DNA of 64,000 nucleotides from Lepas anatifera (lineage: Eukaryota > Arthropoda > Thecostraca > Lepadidae), in the NCBI GenBank assembly GCA_034440635.1, contig JAOTON010001029.1, positions 124,001-188,000 of the forward strand. The letters run 5' to 3'. Under the pieces are notes generated by a model. That model was not told the DNA's origin, ran no database searches, and was given only the letters and a program-made list of their open reading frames with translations. Below are positions 1 through 10,625 of the stretch, piece by piece (the first letter of the stretch is position 1; the number at the start of each line of letters is the position of its first letter). A program made the position numbers and the translations under genes.

Positions 1-660
1 TGAAGAAGGAGTTTTCTGGTCTCAGGCGGGATTTTGTAGCTTAAGCGATATAATCCAATGAGGATGCCGATCCCGAGATCAAGTCAGAAACTTTCTGCAA
101 AATCTTTTTCAGTAGGCCCCAGGCCAGGTAAATGGGCCCAGCACAAACCCAGAGTCCCAGACGAGCTAAGGGCTCTAAAAAGCTCAGGGGGCCCGAGATC
201 AGCATAATGGGCCCAGAGAAACTAATTGGATCCATACTAGTTAAACAGGCCCAATGCCACTTCAATGGAAACCAATCCAGCTAGGTGGCCTAAGACCAAG
301 TCAGGAACCTCTTACATAACTCCTCTCAGGGGCCCTAGACTAGCTCAGGACTTCCTTTGGTATTCTACCTCAGGGGCCCTTTTTAGCTCAGGTCTGAAGA
401 CCCCCAAAACAACTGGGGCCCCCAAGACCGACTCTGGGAGGTCAAGACTCTCGCTCTTGGGATGCCCTCTGATATTAACTCTGGTGCCCCGAGACTAAAC
501 TTGGTGCAAACTGAGAAAAACTCTTTGGGACCCCATAAGAGCAAGTCCTGGAGTCACCGAGACCAACTCGGGGCCCCGGGACAGGCTCTGGGGATCCCGA
601 TACCTGGGGGCCCTTTGAGACCAAGTCTGGGCAGGGTATTTTTAGTGTGCACAAACTGGG
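1..660. repeat. GGGCCC-rich degenerate minisatellite, array 1
   Basis: GGGCCC or GGCCCC blocks recur about every 30 bases, separated by variable text such as 'agactagctcagg' or 'agaccaagtc'. The units are badly diverged and no exact period holds throughout. The same style of repeat fills 25.26-28.30 kb and 57.18-58.20 kb, so this is probably the edge of a larger dispersed satellite. Open frames across it (for example 265-498 and 462-765 on both strands) are by-products of the GC-rich repetition and carry no recognisable domain. Confidence 0.7.
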
Positions 661-1689
661 GGCCATTTCTGGTCCCCATCCCCCGCCCTTTGTCCCCAGC
701 TCTCTGCATTTTCGACGACTGGGGACCAGTACCCTTTTCGTGCAGACTGTAGACTCAACCTTCATAAGAAGCTGACTTTTGTTGAAGATCGACAGGGAAT
801 ATTAGACCTTTTTTAGATAAAGCCCAAGGTTACAAATGGCAACCCCCCCTTACCTATTGCTGCTAGACTGTGCCGCTCATATACCCTATCCCCATCCCTA
901 TCTGTCTTGCCCCTCCTTCGCCTTCCTGGCCACCATATGCCCCCCCATCGTCTTCGTCGTTCTGGCCAGCATATACCTATTCTCCTCCGTTTGCCCTGCC
1001 CTCTTTGTCTTCTGTACCGCCTTTGCCTTTGCGTATCTTGCTGTCCCATCAGCTGCACTGCCTTCCTGTTGTCTGCCCGGAAATCCCTCTATTCAGACTT
1101 GCCCCCACATGTATATGCCCTAGCTTCTCCTCATCCGCCCCGTCATTTTGTCATTGTCTGTCTCGTGTTCCTTCTCATGCTCTCCTTTAATAGTTTGTCT
1201 CCGCGTCCCCCAGAGTTGTTCCCAGTGGCCCAAAGTTTTTGGTGTGGGGCCCCATGGGCTGGTTTCGGACAGCCCCCTCCAACAGCAAGCACAGATCACC
1301 GGATGTGACGTCACACCTCGTGACATATAAAATAAAAATTAAATGATTGAATGTCTAAATTTTTGCAAAGACAGGCACAGAATCGAAGATGAAGTGCCTA
1401 TTTGTTGCATTTGGGATAAACTCGATTACCGTGTATTCTCAAAAATTCGTAAGCGGGCATTGCCATTAGCAGCAGCTTGACACACGGTCCAAGGGCGAAG
1501 GAATTCCTCCACACCCGGGTGACGTCACCCGGGCGTGGAGGAATCCCTCTTAAACGTACCTTAAAGTAAGGGTATCTTGGGTTTCGGAGGTCCAACCAGA
1601 GTTTTGTTTTTATTTTACGCAGAATTTCATTCCGTCTCTGGTAATTCGGAAAAGGTATGACAGAGTAGCTCGTTGAAAGGTGATTCTGT
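661..1689. other. non-coding stretch, pyrimidine-rich, with a palindrome
   Basis: No gene recognised. 840-1210 is strongly pyrimidine-rich on the plus strand and yields several overlapping open frames in different phases, which argues against any being real. A near-perfect palindrome lies at 1500-1547 and is listed separately. Confidence 0.5.
1500..1547. repeat. near-perfect 48-bp palindrome centred on TGACGTCA
   Basis: The arms read ggaattcctccacacccggg and its reverse complement, with very few mismatches and no spacer. The centre at 1520-1527 is TGACGTCA, the full cAMP-response-element consensus, flanked by CCCGGG on both sides. No transposon termini or target duplication are visible around it. 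It could fold as a cruciform or hairpin, or be a dimeric regulator site; which is unknown. Confidence 0.75.
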
Positions 1690-2145
1690 AACGGGGTTTT
1701 CCTGCAAAAGGGAAAAAGGGGCGCGGCCTTACACTGGTTTTGCTGTGTTATGGATGGCCCCTACCTCACCGTTACTAGAATATTTTGGGAGACCTGCAGT
1801 ATAATCAGAGGCTGGACGCATGCGCAGGGTCCCGAGCAGGGGGTCGTGAAAGCAGCCAAGTGACGTTTTTTGGAACAAACGGCATTGTCTAAAGAATTAT
1901 TGTTTTAAGACACAAAAACATACTTTATTATTTCTCCGAATCCTGGCGCGCTCCCCTCCCAACAGATCCACATAGGAGCGGTGTTGGGGACCGACTAGGT
2001 CTCCTAAAACGCTAGGTCTTTTAAATTACTTTCTTTGGCCCCTTCCGAACAACTGTGAGTTCAACTCATTTCTCTCATGCCGTTGAAGTTAGAATACCGT
2101 CCTCCTACCGATAAATGGTTATATTTGCGAAACTTGCATGGCTTT
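1690..2145 (+). repeat. dispersed repeat A, copy 1
   Basis: About 450 bp beginning near 'gtaacggggttttcctgcaa' and ending near 'aaacttgcatggc'. Collinear copies occur at 3460-3903 (same strand) and 6005-6470 (opposite strand). Shared landmarks in order are 'aatattttgggagacctgca', 'gccaagtgacgttttt' and 'gggaccgact'. No protein domain is seen in any copy, so this is a non-autonomous or decayed element; its superfamily is not clear. Confidence 0.75.
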
Positions 2146-2237
2146 TGCGGACGAGGCTGGCCCCGGTATCCGAGTTGGAACGTGTTGGTGACGAGTCTTG
2201 TCACCGAATAAACTGTTTTGCAAAGCCAGTCTGCTCG

Positions 2238-2440
2238 CTTGCAATCTTAATGCCCATGGTTCAAAACTGAAGGAGCTGCAATTTATTGCGTTTTTGAAAG
2301 CAAAACTTACTAGACGCCCTATTCGTTCAAAAAGTTTGACCAGGTGCACTTAATCATCTTAGGTGATCTAACATATCACGCTAGCTACCGCTTGGAAGTA
2401 TCTTTCACTTCCGTTTTCAGATGTGATCAAAAAGACCCTC
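2238..2440 (+). repeat. repeat B, left arm of inverted pair
   Basis: This roughly 200-bp segment recurs in reverse complement at 2893-3075. Landmarks are 'cccatggttcaaaactgaag', 'gtgcacttaatcatcttagg' and 'acttccgttttcagatgtga'. The arms are separated by about 450 bp, giving a large stem-loop-like layout. Confidence 0.75.
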
Positions 2441-2489
2441 TAGCTCGGATTTGGTAGTTTAGACTAGTAAAAACTTTAAACAACATAGC

Positions 2490-2700
2490 GAAGGGAACGG
2501 GACCCACAAACAACAAACATCCATTCTTCCTAAGAAAATGAGCTCGATTAGGAGAGCCGGGGTGCTTTCACAGTGTGATATTAGTTGAGGGCCCTGTTTA
2601 TCCGGTTAACGGGTAAGGGTTGGTTTTGGAACAAATATTCACCCTGGCAGCTCCCGCACCAGCCAAGCAAGTTGCATCATGCACTATACTTCTCAGAGAA
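2490..2700 (+). repeat. repeat C, copy 1 (between the arms of repeat B)
   Basis: It contains 'gagggccctgtttatccggt' and 'cagctcccgcaccagcc'. A reverse-complement copy lies at about 4763-4990. Repeats A and C keep the same order on the two strands, so the 1.7-6.5 kb interval holds two rearranged, opposed copies of a larger mosaic element. Confidence 0.7.
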
Positions 2701-2892
2701 AATATTTCAAAGTATGATATACGTAAACTGTTGCCGAAAATCTTCCTCTAGTGTAGCAATTTCAAAAGTTTTTATTGACCTTCTTTAATCCTGATTAGGG
2801 GAAGAGTACAACTTTTAATTTAAACGAGAGGCTAAGATTTGTTCAAGTAAATCATCCCTAAAGAATCAGTATCGAGACGACTTCTAAAACCA

Positions 2893-3075
2893 TGGATCTT
2901 TTTGTCACTCTGAAAACGGAAGAAGATACTTCAAGCGGTAGATAGCGTGATATGTAGATCACCTAAGATGATTAAGTGCACCTGTCAAATTTTGACGAAT
3001 ACGTCTAGGTTTTGCTTTCAAAACGCAATAATTGCAGCTCCTTCAGTTTTGAACCATGGGCATTAAGATTGCAAG
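2893..3075 (-). repeat. repeat B, right arm of inverted pair
   Basis: Reverse complement of 2238-2440, diverged by scattered substitutions and small indels. Landmark on this strand is 'gattaagtgcacctgtcaaa'. Confidence 0.75.
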
Positions 3076-3459
3076 GCAGAGGTTTGCAAACACCACAGAT
3101 AATTGAATGGAAAATAATTTGGTTCAAAAATCGATATTGTATTGGTGCCGCCCTGCAAATTGCAGTGTGCATCAGTCAATGTATTATTTACGTTTAGACT
3201 AGACAAGCCTTTGCTTTACGCCACTGCGTTTACTTTCAGATGCTTGTCTGCAAGTATTTCTAAACCTGCCCCTTGGAATAATTTCATCGTATTAGTCACC
3301 TAAAACAGAATCATTCATTGTATGAAATAACTTCGAATGTCTACCATCTTCTCATTCGTTTTGGTCTACGCTTTTCGAGGGTTCGGCGGTCCGGACATGG
3401 ATTGGGAGGGTTTTCCAGGCCTGATTTTACTGCAGTGTCCCTGTTCGGCGCCAATTATG

Positions 3460-3903
3460 TGACGGGGCTTCTTCAAAAGGAAAAAAGAATAGGTGGCCTT
3501 ACACTGGCGTTGTTGTGTTATGGAGGAAATGCCCCTACCCCACCGTTACAAGAATATTTTGGGAGACCTGCAGTATAACCAGAGGCTGGACTCGTGCGCG
3601 GTCCCGAACGGGGGCTTAAGTAGCCAAGTGACGTTTTTGGGATCAAACGGAATTTTCTGAAAAATTAATGTTATAAGACACAACGAAGATGTTTTGTTGC
3701 TCGAGTCCTGCGCGCTCCTCTCCCAACTGATCCGCATAGGGTGGTGTCAGGGACCGACTGGTCTCTAAAACGCTACGTCTTCAAATTACTTTGTTTGGTC
3801 CCTTCCGAGGAACTGAGAATCCAACTAATTTTTCTCATGCCGCTGAAATTACTATAGCATCCTTCCACCGATAAATCGTTGTATTTACAAAACTTGCATG
3901 GCT
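3460..3903 (+). repeat. dispersed repeat A, copy 2
   Basis: Direct copy of 1690-2145, with its 3' edge at 'aaaacttgcatggc'. It differs from copy 1 by many substitutions and short indels, so the duplication is not recent. Confidence 0.75.
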
Positions 3904-4230
3904 AAAACACTCGGGACTCGGCCTGAGCCTTGGAGGAGGACGGTGCTGCGTAAGGCAGCTCCGGTGTTATATTCGTCCCACTCCCAAAGCATGGGGAGGA
4001 AAACGAAAGGGCTTTCTTAAGCCCGGGCGCGACTGCGTCGGTTCGCTGAAGGACGGTCCCAGAGAGGGCGCTCTGTGCTGCGGATCCGCCGGTGAGGGCG
4101 CAAAAGAAGTCGTATAAATCATTCGGTTTGGTGATTCTATTCTTTGTCCACGTATGTACCTGCAGGATGTCCTCGTCATATTTTTTGAGAATGTAACTGA
4201 CTAAAATTTATATTTCAAGACATGCTAACC

Positions 4231-4475
4231 CAGGGGCGTAGCCAGGATTTCGCTCAACGCGCCCCGAAAGGCCCTTCTACAGCGCCAAAGGGCCCTGATG
4301 GGTAAAAGGGCCCTGCTTGTCCAGAATAGAGCGCTGAAGAGGGTTTAAGAGGGCCCTGTCTGGTTAAATTTCCAAATTTCCACAGGCATAGTGGAGAGCC
4401 GCGCCACGGCTCGCGTCCTCTGGGGCCCTTCAGGCCCTCGAGGTGGCTGTCCCTGCCGCCCCCGCTACGCCCTTT
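4231..4475. mobile_element. MITE-like element with CAGGGGCGTAGCC terminus
   Basis: The left end is caggggcgtagccagg and the right end, read in reverse, is close to agggcgtagcgg, so the ends form imperfect inverted repeats. The inside is GC-rich with repeated 'agggccct' blocks and carries no coding domain. Possible target copies (tgctaacc on the left, ttttaacc on the right) match at only 6 of 8 bases, so the edges are uncertain. A fragment with the same terminus begins at about 6533. Confidence 0.5.
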
Positions 4476-4762
4476 TAACCCCACCGGGCTCATCGACCCA
4501 GAAGATCACGCATCTGAAGAACGTGTGCCAAACAAGAAAGGAATTAATTTAGTGTCAATGCCACACATTACCGATATCTAAGCCACAGCGCCAAGGCACC
4601 ACCTAGCTAGATCTTCCTTGTATGTTTGCTGTTTCCCTCGTGTTGAATATGCTCTTGTGTCATTTCTTTTGGATATCGGTGTCATTTTCTTGGGGTGAAT
4701 AAAAACACGATGAATGAGGAGACCACTGTATCCCTTCGATGTAGCCGCCGTGTCAACAAATC

Positions 4763-4990
4763 AAATGGAGAAGTATAGTGCGTGATGCAACTCGCATGAC
4801 TGGTGCGGGAGCTGCGGGGGTGAATATTTGTCCAAAAACCATTAACCGCTTACCCGTTAACCGGTGATATGAGCAGGGCCCTCAACTAATATCACACTGT
4901 GAGGAGGCACCCTGCGGCTCTCCTAATCGAGCTCATTTCTTAGGCAGAAGGTTTGATGTTTGTCACATTTGTGGGTCCTCTTCCCTTCGC
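4763..4990 (-). repeat. repeat C, inverted copy
   Basis: Reverse complement of 2490-2700. Landmarks on the plus strand are 'gactggtgcgggagctg' and 'gagcagggccctcaac'. Confidence 0.7.
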
Positions 4991-6004
4991 CATGTTGCTT
5001 GACGTTTTTTTCTATTTTGTTTCTGACCAATCCGGCGAGTTCCGTTTCCGAGCGGGAGGGTCCTTGTGAGACATCCCCCATCGGAGGGTAAGGGAGGGAA
5101 CAAATTGTGGGGCAGCATAGCTGCGGATTGGCGTTTTAGGAGTGGGGAAGGAACGAGTGCGGTGTGAAAGGGTAGGTTAGAATGAATGAATACGGTTGAA
5201 CGGAGATATAATTGTGCTAGTTAAGGGCGATGGGCACCTTCGCCAAGGGTGTGAGATGTTTAGTGGGCCCGCCTCGTCCGCAGGAAGGGATCTAGTTGGA
5301 GAGGGATAATCAGCCCCTGGTCACAAACCGCCCTTTTTGCAACGTTATCAGGGCGCTAGTAACTGCGTTTTCTTTCAAGGTTTCGGGACCCCGTGGTATA
5401 TATTGCGGACTCTGTATCATATCAAATAAGGTGAACGGGCAGCCAAAAATCAGCTTGGAGTCCCCGCGCAGGGCGCCCGCCCCGCCCTGTCCGGACACCA
5501 ATGATATGGTTCAATGAGCGACGGCTCAACCGGCCATAAAAATGGCCGTGCGCGATGGGGAAAGGGGGATGAGGACAAGAGCGAAGACTTTGAAGAGAAA
5601 GCTAGTACGAAGACTGACGCGCTGCGAGAAGTAAAGAAGAATTCCAGGCGAGGTGACGACCCAAGTTAAAGCACTGGGGACAAGCGACGGCATCCCCAGT
5701 CGGCGTTGAGAAGCATCGGGCGGGGGGCGATTCCCGGCGCTGCCGGACGGCCTCTGGATGCGTAAGACGCCAAACGAGAAGAGAGAACAGAACAAGAAGA
5801 GAAGTCGGATGGCCGATGGGGGTGACGAATTCCCATCGGACCGGTATGGGTGGCGACCCATATCGGCGTACCTGACTGAATATATATCCGCTGAAGAGTG
5901 ATGCAGTGACGACTTCCACTCTATTGTTTAGGCAATACATATTTTATAAGGGGAGCATAGCAGCCTAGTTTGGCAGGACTCGGCCACAATTATGTTTCGA
6001 TCTC
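4991..6004. other. non-coding stretch, nothing recognised
   Basis: There are open frames of about 111 codons on the minus strand (5526-5940), but they overlap each other in different phases and show no domain. A small hairpin, aaccggccat/atggccg, sits near 5530-5550. No element borders were identified. Confidence 0.4.
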
Positions 6005-6470
6005 GCGTATCATAAATATAACGATTTATCGGTTGAAGGATGCTACAGTAATTGCAGCGGTATGAGAAAAAATGGGTTGGATTCTCAGTTGTTCGAAAGG
6101 GACCAAACAAAGTAATTTAGAAGACGTAGCGTTTTAGGTAACCTAGTAGGTCCCTGATACCGCTCCTATGCGGATCAGTTGGAAGGGGAACGCGCCAGGA
6201 CTTGGAGCAAAAACAACATATTATTGTGTCTTATAACATTGATTTTTCAGAAAATTCTGTTTGATCCCAAAAAACGTCACTTGGCTGCTTTCAAGTCCCC
6301 CTGTTCGGGACCCTGCGCACGCGTCCAGCATTATACTGCAGGTCTCCCAAAATATTATTGTAACGGTGTGGTAAGGCACATTCCCTCCATAACACAACAA
6401 CGCCAGTGTACGGCCACCTATTCTTATTTTTTCCTTTTGCAGAAAACCCCCGTTACAACATCATTTCCCA
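6005..6470 (-). repeat. dispersed repeat A, copy 3 (inverted)
   Basis: Reverse complement of the 1690-2145 copy, with the shared landmarks 'tgcaggtctcccaaaatatt' and 'aaaacgtcacttggctgc' in the expected order. Confidence 0.75.
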
Positions 6471-6497
6471 AAGCAAGCATAGAGAAGCAGTTTATAT

Positions 6498-6655
6498 CAG
6501 TGACGGATCCAAGGGGGGCCCAGGGTTCTGCCCAGGGGCATAGCCAGGATTTCGCTCGGGGGGGCGGCGGCTAAAAAGGGCCCCTGAAATTCCGCCAAAA
6601 ATGCACCCGGGAATGTTGGCAAGCAAAAAAAGGGTCTGTGCAGTTTTTGCGTCAA
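6498..6655. mobile_element. hAT-type MITE fragments (cagtgacggatccaagg end)
   Basis: The segment starts with cagtgacggatccaagg, the CAG...GGATCC terminus shared by the hAT-type MITEs of this window. A second terminus, caggggcatagccagg, follows about 35 bp later. The right end is missing; a piggyBac-like element begins at 6656. I read this as two overlapping remnants, the outer one cut by later insertion. Confidence 0.5.
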
Positions 6656-7500
6656 TTAACACGCGCATTGACGGGGGGGCGGGTACCCGCCCCCTCGGGT
6701 TTTTCGGAGATAGTAGAAAAACGGCGGCGCGTAGCGCCGCCGTACTTGGCATACCTTTTCCCTCGTCATTTTTACAACTTCTGTGAAAATTTTAAGGTTA
6801 GGTCACCTCAGGTCAGGTCACCAGTACAGGTCAAATGACCCGACCTCAAAAAAGTTTAAGATAGCATAAGTCGGAGCAGGGTGAACTTATCCGATTGAAA
6901 CTCATATCACATAATGGCCCCACCGAGTTCTCTAAAATATGTTCCGGTATTTTTGATATCGATGACCTAAGGTCAGGTACGACGCATGACCTCTCCATTG
7001 GAAATACATGGGAAAATGGTTTTTTACGGAAAAACTCAGTAACGGATGGTGATAGAGCATTTATTTTAGCTGCATTAGACTCGCCTGGGTTTTGCGGTTC
7101 TAATGATATGCATTTTAGATAATTTGACCCTGACCTGACCTCAGGTCAGGTCAAATCCTTCATTTGACCTAGCAAGGTCAAATTATATATCATTCGATTC
7201 GGCTTGCTAAGAGGATTCATATAGTTCAAGTCGTTTTGCTCTATCTTTACTTGTTCAGATGAAATGCCCGAAAAACGGAATTTTACATGTTATCCCTATG
7301 ACGGGCATGTTTTGACCTCTTGTGACCTTAAATGTGACCTGACAAAAACATGGTTCAAATGTTTTCGATGGAGAAGTGGATGGGCAGCCCAACGCCGTTT
7401 ACCGTTTTTCGCTACCTACCGTGGTTCTCGAGATCTTAGGGGCGGGTACCCGCCCCCGTCAATGCGAAGGTGGCTCAGACCCCCGTCAATCGCGTGTTAA
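6656..7500. mobile_element. piggyBac-like MITE, copy 1 (TTAA flanked)
   Basis: TTAA at 6656-6659 and 7497-7500 flanks an 837-bp element with inverted ends cacgcgcattgacggggg and its complement (the right end has lost one base). TTAA targets are the hallmark of piggyBac-type transposition. Inside each end is a GC-rich palindrome, ggcgggtacccgcc, and a second inner copy of the terminus lies near 7456. The body is rich in AGGTCA/TGACCT hexamers, including an everted tandem at 7131-7153. A closely matching copy lies at 33372-34221 and a broken one at 29849-30201. No transposase is encoded; two short open frames are discussed under rejected items. Confidence 0.85.
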
Positions 7501-8340
7501 TCTAAAGAAGGTTGTTTTAAACCAGAGTGCCCCTAAGATATCGCCATGACAAGTCATTTGTGTGCCTACCGAATTGCGTCAGAGCCAATCATGCTCGAAT
7601 AAAGAAAAAGGCCGTAAGTATTTCTTACTCTTCGGGAGAAACTTCATTAGAAAACTTATAGACTTCGGGGTTTTTCACTGAGGAGCATCATTATGCATGA
7701 AAAAGTTAGTAATTAACATATTTCCTAAAAAATTTGGGGTTCGTAATAAAGCAAAAGCACAAATATTATTCTGATATTTGGTGAAATCGGAACTTCCAGG
7801 TCTCAGCTCACATCATGATCAAGAGCTTCTCCAATCAATAAATTTCATGAAGCTTCTGGGGAAGGGCCGTGGTCGAATATATTTCCACTGTTTTTGCTAT
7901 TTTATGTATCCAGGATTCTAGGAGACAGGCCAATCAACAACTTAAGTTTGATACCTGACGCTTGCCATGTATGGTGATTATGTAACTTAAGCGTATTATG
8001 ATCCTTTTTAGTTTTATTTGTATTATTTATGTAACTACAGCGGCAGCACATCGCTCAAAACCCTCGCTCACGGCACTTTTCCCCTTAGCGACCTGAACCT
8101 CAGTTGAAAGGCCCTCGGGCATCCACAGATATCTGACAGCCTTGTTTTCGACCTGTATGAAGCGGTAGTACACCATGGCAGCCCCCAGACCAGCCACTAC
8201 ACTAAATTATCATCGTTCTGTTCACGGTTTTGCGTTTCACGTTCAGGCTCATCGTTTTTGTTCACTGATAGGTCTAGGAAAAACTCGTGTTCTTATGAGA
8301 AAATTCAGGCAGATATTTTGTCGCAGAAAATATCCCTTGG
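7501..8340. other. non-coding stretch, nothing recognised
   Basis: AT-rich to mixed sequence without an open frame of interest, tandem repeat or element border that I could identify. Confidence 0.5.
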
Positions 8341-8470
8341 GTGGGTCTACGAGGCTCAAGCCTCCCCCACCATTACCTCAGCTCAGCCTCCACCTAAGCA
8401 TTTACTACAGGCACTCTGGCATTTTATGGGGGGCTTGAGCCTCCTGGCCCTCCCCTTGTATCCGCCACTG
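8341..8470. mobile_element. hAT-type MITE remnant (right end only)
   Basis: The right end ttgtatccgccactg matches the complement of the cagtggcggat terminus. Inside, 'gaggctcaagcctccccc' and 'gggggcttgagcctcc' form an inverted pair. The left terminus is missing and no target duplication was found. Confidence 0.5.
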
Positions 8471-8924
8471 GGGCTAGTCTATCTTCAACCAGCTGCTAAC
8501 GAGCAATGTTCCCTCTGGAACCAAAACCTCACCGGAATCGGGCTTATTGTTGTTTCTCACAATTGCTGGCTACGCAATGTTCCAGTTTCTTTCAAACTTG
8601 GTAGAAATTGATAAATTTTGGGTAATAAGTGGCGACCATGATCTCCTTTTCTCTAATTTCAACACGCGCGAGCTCGCTCCTTTCCACTAACTCCGACACG
8701 CGTGAGCTCGGCGAACACGACCTGGCTTTGCCGAGCTCTTATATCCATATTGTAACATTTTATCGGAACTTGCACTGGTTGTTCTCAAGTCGTCGTTAGT
8801 GCGCTACATGACCTTGATGTTGGCGCGGCCAAAGGCCCCACTTACCATGACGATGGGTCTCGTTGATGAAATCAGAAGAGTGAGGTGTGATCACGGCTTG
8901 GGGAGGATCAGGCCTCGTGAGCTG

Positions 8925-9040
8925 TTAGCAGGGGCAGCTGGGGCAGGGACCACAAGGGCAGCTGGGCCAGAGGCCACAGGAACAACTGGGGCAGCTGAGG
9001 CAGCTGGGCAGGTGCCAAAGGGCCAGCTGCTGGCGCTGGC
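8925..9040. repeat. degenerate GGCAGCTGGG minisatellite
   Basis: Imperfect repeats of 'ggggcagctggggcag' and close variants cover roughly 115 bp. They lie in a 164-codon open frame (8799-9293), which has Ala/Gly/Thr-rich low complexity here and no domain; I do not call it a gene. Confidence 0.6.
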
Positions 9041-9147
9041 ACTCTTACACAACATCCCGGTACCGGGTCGGTCATCCTGGTTCAAATCTAAGCCAACTGA
9101 CAAGTCACATTCATATGGGCAACCGTACAAAGTGTCACCATTCTACA

Positions 9148-9215
9148 CGTTTACGGTTCATAGGCCACCGTTCAATCGTTCCACCGTTCAAAGGGTCCAC
9201 AAGACGGTAAAACCT
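9148..9215. repeat. 16-bp minisatellite, inverted part
   Basis: Contains 'ccaccgttcaa' and 'ccgttcaaagggtcc', which are the reverse complement of the unit at 9374-9468. Confidence 0.55.
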
Positions 9216-9373
9216 TTACAATTATGGCGGACTTCTGAAAACGCATCTGAGGATGGTAATCGTTGGGAGGTCCAACGTTCAAATCATCCATAGTTTGAAG
9301 GCATCTCTCAACAGCTCATATGTATTAATTGCAGGGGATTTATTTCCAGTCTCTTCATTGCATCCATGACCCT

Positions 9374-9468
9374 GAACGGTGACCCTTTGAACGGTAAACC
9401 ATTTGAACAATGGATCTTTTAAACGATGGACCATTTCAACAGTGAATCCTTTGGCCAGTAGACCTTTT
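9374..9468. repeat. 16-bp degenerate tandem repeat
   Basis: Six consecutive units of 15-16 bases can be lined up: gaacggtgacccttt, gaacggtaaaccattt, gaacaatggatctttt, aaacgatggaccattt, caacagtgaatccttt and ggccagtagacctttt. Position-specific conservation (AAC near the start, CC.TTT at the end) shows true tandem descent despite divergence. Confidence 0.7.
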
Positions 9469-9703
9469 GACGGACCCCAACTGGCACTGCCTGGGGGTGG
9501 AAGAAGCGTCCTCACCGCAGCCATACGGGAGGCACGCACGTGAAAGGGCATCCTTGAAGCGGAGTAGAGCCTCCTGATGCGACAGTCAGGATGAGACGAG
9601 TCACCTCCATTGGACAGTGACGAAAACTGTCCGAGCTACACGTAGCTGATGATCCCCCTTCGGTTAGGAGAGCAGCACAGAACGTCGTGGAATGTGACCT
9701 GAG

Positions 9704-9930
9704 CAGTGGCGAATTCAGGGGGAAGAAATTTGCCCCCCAAAACGGAAAAGCTCGGGCAAAACTATTTTGTTGCTCTCCCCCAAAGCGGTCGACCTCCTTT
9801 ATACCCCGACTCCTTTTTCGTTGATAGGCAAGATTTTGGTGCTTCAACTCGCAACTTCAAACAGAACCAGCTCAGTGTAAATATTTTGTCTTGGATAAGA
9901 AAAAAAGTATTTTGGGCCAGATTTTTCACC
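9704..9930 (+). mobile_element. hAT-type MITE family M1, 5' part, copy 1
   Basis: It starts with cagtggcgaattcaggggg, followed by 'ttgccccccaaaacgg', 'cggtcgacctcctttat' and 'cagaaccagctcagtgtaaa'. The same series occurs at 32409-32605 and about 42850-43231. The right end is not visible; an AG microsatellite follows. Confidence 0.6.
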
Positions 9931-9966
9931 CCGTTACGTTTTGTTTTTTTGCTTTTCCCCTGGAAT

Positions 9967-10070
<104 letters not shown>

Positions 10071-10534
10071 GTCGGACTGCAAGTCTACACGGCCCACAAA
10101 GGCATGCAGTGCCCGTCGTCACTATGTGTCAACGCACTAAGGCATGCGATGCGCGTCGTTCCTTATGAGTCAACCCTGGCTCTGAAACAAACAGGAGAAA
10201 ACCTGTTCAGGGCGACAAAACTGGATTACTTTCAGGCGATAAATGAATTGAGGGAAGAAGCGCGGCGTATGCAGGCTGTATGCTTCTATGTCTGCATGTT
10301 TATTAATCTAATATATCCGATCATAGGTGAAGTCATCTAAGTCTACGGTACAAGTACAGACACGCGTGCCCCACTCCCCCCCCACATCCCACCTACTAGT
10401 ACACACATACGCCTGATCAGTGCAGTTAACAAACACGTCGTACAATGTCAGTCCTTTTTCAGCCCGATAGGGTCGGTAAGTAAATCGCTGCTTGGTGAGA
10501 ACGCAAGGGAAGCGTCCGCTTTGCCAGGTATGCA

Positions 10535-10570
10535 CAGTGGCGGATCTAGGAGAGAGCAGAAACTGTATTT
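10535..10570. mobile_element. hAT-type MITE terminus fragment
   Basis: cagtggcggatctagg at 10535 is the common MITE start. A further cagtggcgg lies at about 10576. No right end or target duplication was found. Confidence 0.4.
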
Positions 10571-10625
10571 GTCTCCAGTGGCGGCGCTTGAACATTATGA
10601 CAGCCTAGGCACGATTTGCTTAGAG

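Noticed and set aside
1398..1595. 65-codon minus-strand frame over the palindrome.
   Set aside because: Short, no domain, and it spans the palindromic DNA.
5526..5940. Two overlapping minus-strand frames of about 111 codons.
   Set aside because: Different phases over the same DNA, no domain, no splice or start context.
6895..7122. A 75-codon open frame kept in both full piggyBac-like copies (6895-7122 and 33612-33839).
   Set aside because: The two DNA copies are so similar that shared openness is expected. There is no domain, and the third copy lacks it.
7264..7500. A second open frame shared by the same two elements (7264-7500, 33953-34360).
   Set aside because: It runs through the GC palindrome into the terminal repeat and beyond the element in copy 2, so it is not an element gene.
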